This document shows, piece by piece, positions 49,993-61,912 of a stretch of 64,000 nt of DNA; position 1 is the stretch's first letter, and every line of letters starts with the position of its first letter. The notes under the pieces are model-generated. The model was not told the DNA's origin. It searched no databases and saw nothing but the letters and a program-made list of their open reading frames with translations. The stretch is from Metridium senile (taxonomy: Eukaryota; Cnidaria; Anthozoa; Actiniaria; Metridiidae): positions 6,270,229 to 6,334,228 of the forward strand of contig OX459110.1 in the NCBI GenBank assembly GCA_949775045.1, in the 5' to 3' direction. A program made the translations under genes and the position numbers.

Positions 49993-50640
49993 GATTTTGT
50001 AGTTTTTTCTAAATAAAATCTTGCGCATGTATCAGAATGCTCTAATATTCTCAGACATTACTCACAGGGTCTAGGCGAAACTTTTGTACCGAAAACCCCG
50101 ATCTTTTTGACACATTTTCAGATCACCCTATAGGGCATATTGCATTCTGGGTAGGATTTTGTAGTTTTTTCTAAATAAAATCTGGCGCATGTATCAGAAT
50201 GCTCTAATATTCTCAGACATTACTCACAGGGTCTAGGCGAAAATTTTGTGCCGAAAACCCCGAACTTTTTGACACATTTTCAGATCACCCTATAGGGCAT
50301 ATTGCATTCTGGGTAGGATTTTGTAGTTTTTTCTAAATAAAATCTTGCGCATGTATCAGAATGCTCTAATATTCTCAGACATTACTCACAGGGTCTAGGC
50401 GAAAATTGTGAGCTGAAAACCCCGATCTTTTTGACACATTTTCAGATCACTCTATAGGGCATATTGCATTCTGGGTAGGATTTTGTAGTTTTTTCTAAAT
50501 GAAATCTTGCACATTTATCAGAATGCTCTAATATTCTCAGACATTACTTACAGGGTCTAGGCAAAAATTTTGTGCCGAAAACCCCGATCTTTTTGACACA
50601 TTTTTACATCACCCTATAGGACATATTGCATTCTGGGTAG

Positions 50641-51281
50641 GATTTTGTTGTTTTTTCTAAATAAAATCTTGCGCATGTATCAGAATGCTCTAATATTCTC
50701 AGACATTACTCACAGGGTCAAATTTTGTGCCGAAAACCCCGAACTTTTTGACACATTTTCAGATCACCCTATAAGGCATATTGCATTCTGGTTAGGATTT
50801 TGTATTTTTTTCTAAATAAAATCTTGCGGATGTATCAGAATGCTCTAATATTCTCAGACATTACTCACAGGGTCTAGGCGAAACTTTTGTGCCGAAAACC
50901 CCGATCTTTTTGACACATTTTCAGATCACCCTATAGGGCATATTGCATTCTGGGTAGGATTTTGTAGTTTTTTCTAAATAAAATCTTGCGCATGTATCAG
51001 AATGCTCTAATATTCTCAGACATTACTCACAGGGTCTAGGCAAAAATTTTGTGCCGAAAACTCCGATCTTTTTGACACATTTTTACATCACCCTATAGGA
51101 CATATTGCATTCTGGGTAGGATTTTGTAGTTTTTTCTAAATAAAATCTTGCGCATGTATCAGAATGCTCTAATATTCTCAGACATTACTCACAGGGTCTA
51201 GGCGAAACTTTTGTGCCGAAAACCCCGATCTTTTTGACACATTTTCAGATCACCCTATAGGGCATATTGCATTCTGGGTAG
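50641..51281 (+). repeat. Alpha cassette 1 (641 bp: D*, C, S, C)
   Basis: The first monomer is a marked D (50,641-50,795). After the junction the sequence carries ATAAGGCAT, CTGGTTAGG, TTTTGTATTTTTTTC and CTTGCGGATG, found only in alpha. It is followed by C, S and C units. Length is 4 x 162 minus 7. Private TTTTGTTGTTTT lies near 50,645, and this copy follows the 1,289-bp block rather than a beta cassette. Confidence 0.9.
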
Positions 51282-52570
51282 GATTTTGTAGTTTTTTCTA
51301 AATAAAATCTTGCGCATGTATCAGAATGCTCTAATATTCTCAGACATTACTCACAGGGTCTAGGCAAAAATTTTGTGCCGAAAACTTCGATCTTTTTGAC
51401 ACATTTTTACATCACCCTATAGGGCATATTGCATTCTGGGTAGGATTTTGTAGTTTTTTCTAAATAAAATCTTGCGCATTTATCAGAATGCTCTAATATT
51501 CTCAGACATTACTCACAGGGTCTAGGCGAAACTTTTGTACCGAAAACCCCGATCTTTTTGACACATTTTCAGATCACCCTATAGGGCATATTGCATTCTG
51601 GGTAGGATTTTGTAGTTTTTTCTAAATAAAATCTTGCGCATGTATCAGAATGCTCTAATATTCTCAGACATTACTCACAGGGTCAAATTTTGTGCCGAAA
51701 ACCCCGAACTTTTTGACACATTTTCAGATCACCCTATAGGGCATATTGCATTCTGGGTAGGATTTTGTAGTTTTTTCTAAATAAAATCTTGCGCATGTAT
51801 CAGAATGCTCTAATATTCTCAGACATTACTCACAGGGTCTAGGCGAAACTTTTGTGCCGAAAACCCCGATCTTTTTGACACATTTTCAGATCACCCTATA
51901 GGGCATTTTGCATTCTGGGTAGGATTTTGTAGTTTTTTCTAAATAAAATCTTGCGCATGTATCAGAATGCTCTAATATTCTCAGACATTACTCACAGGGT
52001 CTAGGCAAAAATTTTGTGCCGAAAACTCCGATCTTTTTGACACATTTTTACATCACCCTATAGGACATATTGCATTCTGGGTAGGATTTTGTAGTTTTTT
52101 CTAAATAAAATCTTGCGCATGTATCAGAATGCTCTAATATTCTCAGACATTACTCACAGGGTCTAGGCGAAACTTTTGTGCCGAAAACCCCGAACTTTTT
52201 GACACATTTTCAGATCACCCTATAGGGCATATTGCATTCTGGGTAGGATTTTGTAGTTTTTTCTAAATAAAATCTTGCGCATGTATCAGAATGCTCTAAT
52301 ATTCTCAGACATTACTCACAGGGTCTAGGCGAAAATTTTGAGCTGAAAACCCCGATCTTTTTGACACATTTTCAGATCACTCTATAGGGCATATTGCATT
52401 CTGGGTAGGATTTTGTAGTTTTTTCTAAATGAAATCTTGCACATTTATCAGAATGCTCTAATATTCTCAGACATTACTCACAGGGTCTAGGCAAAAATTT
52501 TGTGCCGAAAACCCCGATCTTTTTGACACATTTTTACATCACCCTATAGGACATATTGCATTCTGGGTAG
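51282..52570 (+). repeat. Beta cassette 1 (1,289 bp: S', P, D, C†, S, C/GAAC, W, S)
   Basis: Eight monomers with these markers: AAAACTTCGATC with a GGGCAT-type right side (51,381), GCGCATTTATC, P, D (51,606-51,760), GGGCATTTTGC (51,901), S, C with CCCCGAAC, W (52,427) and S. Length is 8 x 162 minus 7. It equals the preceding 1,289-bp HOR in length but has a different monomer order. Confidence 0.93.
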
Positions 52571-53859
52571 GATTTTGTAGTTTTTTCTAAATAAAATCTT
52601 GCGCATGTATCAGAATGCTCTAATATTCTCAGACATTACTCACAGGGTCTAGGCAAAAATTTTGTGCCGAAAACTTCGATCTTTTTGACACATTTTTACA
52701 TCACCCTATAGGGCATATTGCATTCTGGGTAGGATTTTGTAGTTTTTTCTAAATAAAATCTTGCGCATTTATCAGAATGCTCTAATATTCTCAGACATTA
52801 CTCACAGGGTCTAGGCGAAACTTTTGTACCGAAAACCCCGATCTTTTTGACACATTTTCAGATCACCCTATAGGGCATATTGCATTCTGGGTAGGATTTT
52901 GTAGTTTTTTCTAAATAAAATCTTGCGCATGTATCAGAATGCTCTAATATTCTCAGACATTACTCACAGGGTCAAATTTTGTGCCGAAAACCCCGAACTT
53001 TTTGACACATTTTCAGATCACCCTATAGGGCATATTGCATTCTGGGTAGGATTTTGTAGTTTTTTCTAAATAAAATCTTGCGCATGTATCAGAATGCTCT
53101 AATATTCTCAGACATTACTCACAGGGTCTAGGCGAAACTTTTGTGCCGAAAACCCCGATCTTTTTGACACATTTTCAGATCACCCTATAGGGCATTTTGC
53201 ATTCTGGGTAGGATTTTGTAGTTTTTTCTAAATAAAATCTTGCGCATGTATCAGAATGCTCTAATATTCTCAGACATTACTCACAGGGTCTAGGCAAAAA
53301 TTTTGTGCCGAAAACTCCGATCTTTTTGACACATTTTTACATCACCCTATAGGACATATTGCATTCTGGGTAGGATTTTGTAGTTTTTTCTAAATAAAAT
53401 CTTGCGCATGTATCAGAATGCTCTAATATTCTCAGACATTACTCACAGGGTCTAGGCGAAACTTTTGTGCCGAAAACCCCGAACTTTTTGACACATTTTC
53501 AGATCACCCTATAGGGCATATTGCATTCTGGGTAGGATTTTGTAGTTTTTTCTAAATAAAATCTTGCGCATGTATCAGAATGCTCTAATATTCTCAGACA
53601 TTACTCACAGGGTCTAGGCGAAAATTTTGAGCTGAAAACCCCGATCTTTTTGACACATTTTCAGATCACTCTATAGGGCATATTGCATTCTGGGTAGGAT
53701 TTTGTAGTTTTTTCTAAATGAAATCTTGCACATTTATCAGAATGCTCTAATATTCTCAGACATTACTCACAGGGTCTAGGCAAAAATTTTGTGCCGAAAA
53801 CCCCGATCTTTTTGACACATTTTTACATCACCCTATAGGACATATTGCATTCTGGGTAG
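52571..53859 (+). repeat. Beta cassette 2
   Basis: Tandem copy of beta 1. Markers are AAAACTTCG (52,670), D (52,895-53,049), GGGCATTTTGC (53,190) and W (53,716), all at +1,289. Confidence 0.93.
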
Positions 53860-54500
53860 GATTTTGTAGTTTTTTCTAAATAAAATCTTGCGCATGTATC
53901 AGAATGCTCTAATATTCTCAGACATTACTCACAGGGTCAAATTTTGTGCCGAAAACCCCGAACTTTTTGACACATTTTCAGATCACCCTATAAGGCATAT
54001 TGCATTCTGGTTAGGATTTTGTATTTTTTTCTAAATAAAATCTTGCGGATGTATCAGAATGCTCTAATATTCTCAGACATTACTCACAGGGTCTAGGCGA
54101 AACTTTTGTGCCGAAAACCCCGATCTTTTTGACACATTTTCAGATCACCCTATAGGGCATATTGCATTCTGGGTAGGATTTTGTAGTTTTTTCTAAATAA
54201 AATCTTGCGCATGTATCAGAATGCTCTAATATTCTCAGACATTACTCACAGGGTCTAGGCAAAAATTTTGTGCCGAAAACTCCGATCTTTTTGACACATT
54301 TTTACATCACCCTATAGGACATATTGCATTCTGGGTAGGATTTTGTAGTTTTTTCTAAATAAAATCTTGCGCATGTATCAGAATGCTCTAATATTCTCAG
54401 ACATTACTCACAGGGTCTAGGCGAAACTTTTGTGCCGAAAACCCCGATCTTTTTGACACATTTTCAGATCACCCTATAGGGCATATTGCATTCTGGGTAG
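53860..54500 (+). repeat. Alpha cassette 2
   Basis: D* (53,860-54,014) with ATAAGGCAT (53,990), GGTTAGG and GCGGATG, then C, S, C. It lies 3,219 bp after alpha 1, equal to alpha plus two betas (641 + 2 x 1,289). Confidence 0.93.
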
Positions 54501-55789
54501 GATTTTGTAGTTTTTTCTAAATAAAATCTTGCGCATGTATCAGAATGCTCTAATATTCTCAGACATTACTCACAGGGTCTAGGCAAAAATTTTGTGCCGA
54601 AAACTTCGATCTTTTTGACACATTTTTACATCACCCTATAGGGCATATTGCATTCTGGGTAGGATTTTGTAGTTTTTTCTAAATAAAATCTTGCGCATTT
54701 ATCAGAATGCTCTAATATTCTCAGACATTACTCACAGGGTCTAGGCGAAACTTTTGTACCGAAAACCCCGATCTTTTTGACACATTTTCAGATCACCCTA
54801 TAGGGCATATTGCATTCTGGGTAGGATTTTGTAGTTTTTTCTAAATAAAATCTTGCGCATGTATCAGAATGCTCTAATATTCTCAGACATTACTCACAGG
54901 GTCAAATTTTGTGCCGAAAACCCCGAACTTTTTGACACATTTTCAGATCACCCTATAGGGCATATTGCATTCTGGGTAGGATTTTGTAGTTTTTTCTAAA
55001 TAAAATCTTGCGCATGTATCAGAATGCTCTAATATTCTCAGACATTACTCACAGGGTCTAGGCGAAACTTTTGTGCCGAAAACCCCGATCTTTTTGACAC
55101 ATTTTCAGATCACCCTATAGGGCATTTTGCATTCTGGGTAGGATTTTGTAGTTTTTTCTAAATAAAATCTTGCGCATGTATCAGAATGCTCTAATATTCT
55201 CAGACATTACTCACAGGGTCTAGGCAAAAATTTTGTGCCGAAAACTCCGATCTTTTTGACACATTTTTACATCACCCTATAGGACATATTGCATTCTGGG
55301 TAGGATTTTGTAGTTTTTTCTAAATAAAATCTTGCGCATGTATCAGAATGCTCTAATATTCTCAGACATTACTCACAGGGTCTAGGCGAAACTTTTGTGC
55401 CGAAAACCCCGAACTTTTTGACACATTTTCAGATCACCCTATAGGGCATATTGCATTCTGGGTAGGATTTTGTAGTTTTTTCTAAATAAAATCTTGCGCA
55501 TGTATCAGAATGCTCTAATATTCTCAGACATTACTCACAGGGTCTAGGCGAAAATTTTGAGCTGAAAACCCCGATCTTTTTGACACATTTTCAGATCACT
55601 CTATAGGGCATATTGCATTCTGGGTAGGATTTTGTAGTTTTTTCTAAATGAAATCTTGCACATTTATCAGAATGCTCTAATATTCTCAGACATTACTCAC
55701 AGGGTCTAGGCAAAAATTTTGTGCCGAAAACCCCGATCTTTTTGACACATTTTTACATCACCCTATAGGACATATTGCATTCTGGGTAG
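54501..55789 (+). repeat. Beta cassette 3
   Basis: Markers AAAACTTCG (54,600), D (54,825-54,979), GGGCATTTTGC (55,120) and W (55,646). It lies 1,930 bp after beta 2, equal to alpha plus beta. Confidence 0.93.
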
Positions 55790-56430
55790 GATTTTGTAGT
55801 TTTTTCTAAATAAAATCTTGCGCATGTATCAGAATGCTCTAATATTCTCAGACATTACTCACAGGGTCAAATTTTGTGCCGAAAACCCCGAACTTTTTGA
55901 CACATTTTCAGATCACCCTATAAGGCATATTGCATTCTGGTTAGGATTTTGTATTTTTTTCTAAATAAAATCTTGCGGATGTATCAGAATGCTCTAATAT
56001 TCTCAGACATTACTCACAGGGTCTAGGCGAAACTTTTGTGCCGAAAACCCCGATCTTTTTGACACATTTTCAGATCACCCTATAGGGCATATTGCATTCT
56101 GGGTAGGATTTTGTAGTTTTTTCTAAATAAAATCTTGCGCATGTATCAGAATGCTCTAATATTCTCAGACATTACTCACAGGGTCTAGGCAAAAATTTTG
56201 TGCCGAAAACTCCGATCTTTTTGACACATTTTTACATCACCCTATAGGACATATTGCATTCTGGGTAGGATTTTGTAGTTTTTTCTAAATAAAATCTTGC
56301 GCATGTATCAGAATGCTCTAATATTCTCAGACATTACTCACAGGGTCTAGGCGAAACTTTTGTGCCGAAAACCCCGATCTTTTTGACACATTTTCAGATC
56401 ACCCTATAGGGCATATTGCATTCTGGGTAG
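55790..56430 (+). repeat. Alpha cassette 3
   Basis: D* (55,790-55,944) with ATAAGGCAT (55,920), then C, S, C. After it the order breaks: the next S unit has TAGAACAT and GGACAGG rather than beta's AAAACTTCG marker. Confidence 0.93.
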
Positions 56431-59299
56431 GATTTTGTAGTTTTTTCTAAATAAAATCTTGCGCATGTATCAGAATGCTCTAATATTCTCAGACATTACT
56501 CACAGGGTCTAGGCAAAAATTTTGTGCCGAAAACTCCGATCTTTTTGACACATTTTTACATCACCCTATAGAACATATTGCATTCTGGACAGGATTTTGT
56601 AGTTTTTTCTAAATAAAATCTTGCGCATGTATCAGAATGCTCTAATATTCTCAGACATTACTCACAGGGTCTAGGCGAAACTTTTGTGCCGAAAACCCCG
56701 ATCTTTTTGACACATTTTCAGATCACCCTATAGGGCATATTGCATTCTGGGTAGGATTTTGTAGTTTTTTCTAAATAAAATCTTGCGCATGTATCAGAAT
56801 GCTCTAATATTCTCAGACATTACTCACAGGGTCTAGGCGAAACTTTTGTGCCGAAAACCCCGATCTTTTTGACACATTTTCAGATCACCCTATAGGGCAT
56901 ATTGCATTCTGGGTAGGATTTTGTAGTTTTTTCTAAATAAAATCTTGCGCATGTATCAGAATGCTCTAATATTCTCAGACATTACTCACAGTGTCTAGGC
57001 AAAAATTTTGTGCCGAAAACTCCGATCTTTTTGACACATTTTTACATCACCCTATAGAACATATTGCATTCTGGACAGGATTTTGTAGTTTTTTCTAAAT
57101 AAAATCTTGCGCATGTATCAGAATGCTCTAATATTCTCAGACATTACTCACAGGGTCTAGGCGAAACTTTTGTGCCGAAAACCCCGATCTTTTTGACACA
57201 TTTTCAGATCACCCTATAGGGCATATTGCATTCTGGGTAGGATTTTGTAGTTTTTTCTAAATAAAATCTTGCGCATGTATCAGAATGCTCTAATATTCTC
57301 AGACATTACTCACAGGGTCTAGACGAAAATTTTGTGCCGAAAACCCCGAACTTTTTGACACATTTTCAGATCACCCTATAGGGTATATTGCATTCTGGGT
57401 AGGATTTTGTAGTTTTTTCTAAATAAAATCTTGCGCATGTATCAGAATGCTCTAATATTCTCAGACATTACTCACAGGGTCTAGGCGAAACTTTTGTGCC
57501 GAAAACCCCGATCTTTTTGACACATTTTCAGATCACCCTATAGGGCATATTGCATTCTGGGTAGGATTTTGTAGTTTTTTCTAAATAAAATCTTGCGCAT
57601 GTATCAGAATGCTCTAATATTCTCAGACATTACTCACAGGGTCTATGCGAAACTTTTGTGCCGAAAACCTCGAACTTTTTGACACATTTTCAGATCACCC
57701 TATAGGGCATATTGCATTCTGGGTAGGATTTTGTAGTTTTTTCTAAATAAAATCTTGCGCATGTATCAGAATGCTCTAATATTCTCAGACATTACTCACA
57801 GGGTCTAGGCGAAACTTTTGTGCCGAAAACCCCGTTCTTTTTGACACATTTTCAGATCACCCTATAGGGCATATTGCATTCTGGGTAGGATTTTGTAGTT
57901 TTTTCTAAATAAAATCTTGCGCATGTATCAGAATGCTCTAATATTCTCAGACATTACTCACAGGGTCTAGGCGAAAATTTTGTGCCGAAAACCCCGATCT
58001 TTTTGACACATTTTCAGATCACCCTATAGGGCATATTGCATTCTGGGTAGGATTTTGTAGTTTTTTCTAAATAAAATCTTGAGCATGTATCAGAATGCTC
58101 TAATATTCTCAGACATTACTCACAGGGTCTAGGCAAAAATTTTGTGCCGAAAACTCCGATCTTTTTGACACATTTTTACATCACCCTATAGGACATATTG
58201 CATTCTGGGTAGGATTTTGTAGTTTTTTCTAAATAAAATCTTGCGCATGTATCAGAATGCTCTAATATTCTCAGACATTACTCACAGGGTCTAGGCGAAA
58301 CTTTTGTGCCGAAAACCCCGATCTTTTTGACACATTTTCAGATCACCCTATAGGGCATATTGCATTCTGGGTAGGATTTTGTAGTTTTTTCTAAATAAAA
58401 TCTTGCGCATGTATCAGAATGCTCTAATATTCTCAGACATTACTCACAGGGTGTAGGCAAAAATTTTGTGCCGAAAACTCCGATCTTTTTGACACATTTT
58501 TACATCACTCTATAGAACATATTGCATTCTGGACAGGATTTTGTAGTTTTTTCTAAATAAAATCTTGCGCATGTATCAGAATGCTCTAATATTCTCAGAC
58601 ATTACTCACAGGGTCTAGGCGAAAATTTTGTGCCGAAAACCCCGATCTTTTTGACACATTTTCAGATCACCCTATAGGGCATATTGCATTCTGGGTAGGA
58701 TTTTGTAGTTTTTTCTAAATAAAATCTTGCGCATGTATCAGAATGCTCTAATATTCTCAGACATTACTCACAGGGTCTAGACGAAAATTTTGTGCCGAAA
58801 ACCCCGAACTTTTTGACACATTTTCAGATCACCCTATAGGGCATATTGCATTCTGGGTAGGATTTTGTAGTTTTTTCTAAATAAAATCTTGCGCATGTAT
58901 CAGAATGCTCTAATATTCTCAGACATTACTCACAGGGTCTAGGCGAAACTTTTGTGCCGAAAACGCCGTTCTTTTTGACACATTTTCAGATCACCCTATA
59001 GGGCATATTGCATTCTGGGTAGGATTTTGTAGTTTTTTCTAAATAAAATCTTGCGCATGTATCAGAATGCTCTAATATTCTCAGACATTACTCACAGGGT
59101 CTAGGCGAAAATTTTGTGCCGAAAACCCCGATCTTTTTGACACATTTTCAGATCACCCTATAGGGCATATTGCATTCTGGGTAGGATTTTGTAGTTTTTT
59201 CTAAATAAAATCTTGCGCATGTATCAGAATGCTCTAATATTCTCAGACATTACTCACAGGGTCTAGGCAAAAATTTTGTGCCGAAAACTCCGATCTTTT
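56431..59299 (+). repeat. C/S/N monomers with 486-, 1,134- and 1,458-bp offsets
   Basis: S units with TAGAACAT and GGACAGG occur at 56,571, 57,057 and 58,515. CCGTTC occurs at 57,833 and 58,967, and again at 60,101 (1,134 bp or 7 monomers each). Bases 57,800-58,440 match 58,934-59,574. GTCTAGACG (about 57,319 and 58,775) and GTCTATGCG (57,641) units are present. Private changes are AACCTCGAAC near 57,667, GGGTATATTGC near 57,381, TTGAGCATG near 58,080, AAACGCCG near 58,963 and GGGTGTAGG near 58,449. All units are 162 bp. Confidence 0.8.
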
Positions 59300-61886
59300 T
59301 GACACATTTTTACATCACCCTATAGGACATATTGCATTCTGGGTAGGATTTTGTAGTTTTTTCTAAATAAAATCTTGCGCATGTATCAGAATGCTCTAAT
59401 ATTCTCAGACATTACTCACAGGGTCTAGGCGAAACTTTTGTGCCGAAAACCCCGATCTTTTTGACACATTTTCAGATCACCCTATAGGGCATATTGCATT
59501 CTGGGTAGGATTTTGTAGTTTTTTCTAAATAAAATCTTGCGCATGTATCAGAATGCTCTAATATTCTCAGACATTACTCACAGGGTCTAGACGAAAATTT
59601 TGTGCCGAAAACCCCGAACTTTTTGACACATTTTCAGATCACCCTATAGGGCATATTGCATTCTGGGTAGGATTTTGTAGTTTTTTCTAAATAAAATCTT
59701 GCGCATGTATCAGAATGCTCTAATATTCTCAGACATTACTCACAGGGTCTAGGCGAAACTTTTGTGCCGAAAACCCCGATCTTTTTGACACATTTTCAGA
59801 TCACCCTATAGGGCATATTGCATTCTGGGTAGGATTTTGTAGTTTTTTCTAAATAAAATCTTGCGCATGTATCAGAATGCTCTAATATTCTCAGACATTA
59901 CTCACAGGGTCTATGCGAAACTTTTGTGCCGAAAACCCCGAACTTTTTGACACATTTTCAGATCACCCTATAGGGCATATTGCATTCTGGGTAGGATTTT
60001 GTAGTTTTTTCTAAATAAAATCTTGCGCATGTATCAGAATGCTCTAATATTCTCAGACATTACTCACAGGGTCTAGGCGAAACTTTTGTGCCGAAAACCC
60101 CGTTCTTTTTGACACATTTTCAGATCACCCTATAGGGCATATTGCATTCTGGGTAGGATTTTGTAGTTTTTTCTAAATAAAATCTTGCGCATGTATCAGA
60201 ATGCTCTAATATTCTCAGACATTACTCACAGGGTCTAGGCGAAAATTTTGTGCCGAAAACCCCGATCTTTTTGACACATTTTCAGATCACCCTATAGGGC
60301 ATATTGCATTCTGGGTAGGATTTTGTAGTTTTTTCTAAATAAAATCTTGCACATGTATCAGAATGCTCTAATATTCTCAGACATTACTCACAGGGTCTAG
60401 GCGAAACTTTTGTGCCGAAAACCCCGATCTTTTTGACACATTTTCAGATCACACTATAGGGCATATTGCATTCTGGGTAGGATTTTGTAGTTTTTTCTAA
60501 ACAAAATCTTGCGCATGTATCAGAATGCTCTAATATTCTCAGACATTGCTCACAGGGTCTAGGCGAAAATTTTGAGCCGAAAACCCCGAACTTTTTGACA
60601 CATTTTCAGATCACCCTATAGGACATATCGCATTCTGGGTAGGATTTTGTAGTTTTTTCTAAATAAAATCTTGCGCATGTATTAGAATGCTCTAATATTC
60701 TCAGACATTACTCACAGGGTCTAGGCGAAACTTTTGTGCCGAAAACCCCGATCTTTTTGACACATTTTAAGATCACCCTATAGGGCATATTGCATTCTGG
60801 GTAGGATTTTGTAGTTTTTTCTAAATAAAATCTTGCGCATGTATCAGAATGCTCTAATATTCTCAGACATTACTCACAGGGTCTAGGCAAAAATTTTGTG
60901 CCGAAAACTCCGATCTTTTTGACACATTTTTACATCACCCTATAGAACATATTGCATTCTGGACAGGATTTTGTAGTTTTTTCTAAATAAAATCTTGCGC
61001 ATGTATCAGAATGCTCTAATATTCTCAGACATTACTCACAGGGTCTAGGCGAAACTTTTGTGCCGAAAACCCCGATCTTTTTGACAGATTTTCAGATCAC
61101 CCTATAGGGCATATTGCATTCTGGGTAGGATTTTGTAGTTTTTTCTAAATAAAATCTTGCGCATGTATCAGAATGCTCTAATATTCTCAGACATTACTCA
61201 CAGGGTCTAGACGAAAATTTTGTGCCGAAAACCCCGAACTTTTTGACACATTTTCAGATCACCCTATAGGGCATATTGCATTCTGGGTAGGATTTTGTAG
61301 TTTTTTCTAAATAAAATCTTGCGCATGTATCAGAATGCTCTAATATTCTCAGACATTACTCACAGGGTCTAGGCGAAACTTTTGTGCCGAAAACCCCGAT
61401 CTTTTTGACACATTTTCAGATCACCCTATAGGGCATATTGCATTCTGGGTAGGATTTTGTAGTTTTTTCTAAATAAAATCTTGCGCATGTATCAGAATGC
61501 TCTAATATTCTCAGACATTACTCACAGGGTCTAGGCGAAACTTTTGTGCCGAAAACCCCGAACTTTTTGACACATTTTCAGATCACCCTATAGGGCATAT
61601 TGCATTCTGGGTAGGATTTTGTAGTTTTTTCTAAATAAAATCTTGCGCATGTATCAGAATGCTCTAATATTCTCAGACATTACTCACAGGGTCTAGGCGA
61701 AACTTTTGTGCCGAAAACCCCGATCTTTTTGACACATTTTCAGATCACCCTATAGGGCATATTGCATTCTGGGTAGGATTTTGTAGTTTTTTCTAAATAA
61801 AATCTTGCGCATGTATCAGAATGCTCTAATATTCTCAGACATTACTCACAGGGTCTATGCGAAACTTTTGTGCCGAAAACCCCGAA
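59300..61886 (+). repeat. 2,592-bp higher-order repeat (16-mer), copy 1
   Basis: Sixteen monomers reappear at +2,592. Markers are GTCTAGACG (59,585), GTCTATGCG (59,909), CCGTTC (60,101), CACACTATAGG (60,449), AAACAAAATC (near 60,500), CATTGCTC (60,544), CATATCGC (near 60,624), GTATTAGAATG (60,679), TTTTAAGATC (near 60,766), TAGAACAT (60,942) and GACAGATTTTC (61,083). The last mismatches before the match starts are at 59,289 and 59,294. Confidence 0.93.
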
Positions 61887-61912
61887 CTTTTTGACACATT
61901 TTTACATCACCC
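61850..61912 (+). repeat. Hybrid monomer at the 2,592-bp duplication junction
   Basis: The left part is GTCTATGCGAAAC with CCCCGAAC, which is normally followed by TTTTCAGATC. Here it is followed by TTTTTACATC and TAGGACAT, the S-type right side. The switch lies between 61,887 and 61,902. This is the expected product of an unequal exchange between a GTCTATGCG unit and an S unit. Confidence 0.85.

Larger units (their letters stand above)
47960..50548 (+). repeat. 1,289-bp higher-order repeat (8-mer), two copies
   Basis: The order P, N, W, P, D, P, N, W occurs twice. Markers at exactly +1,289 are ATCAGGATG (48,263 and 49,552), the D junction (48,625 and 49,914), ATCTGGCGCA (48,891 and 50,180), GAAAATTGTGAGCTG (near 49,112 and 50,401) and W (49,208 and 50,497). 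The unit is 8 x 162 minus 7. The right edge is marked by private ATTACTTACAGG near 50,545, where an S unit replaces the expected P. Confidence 0.93.
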
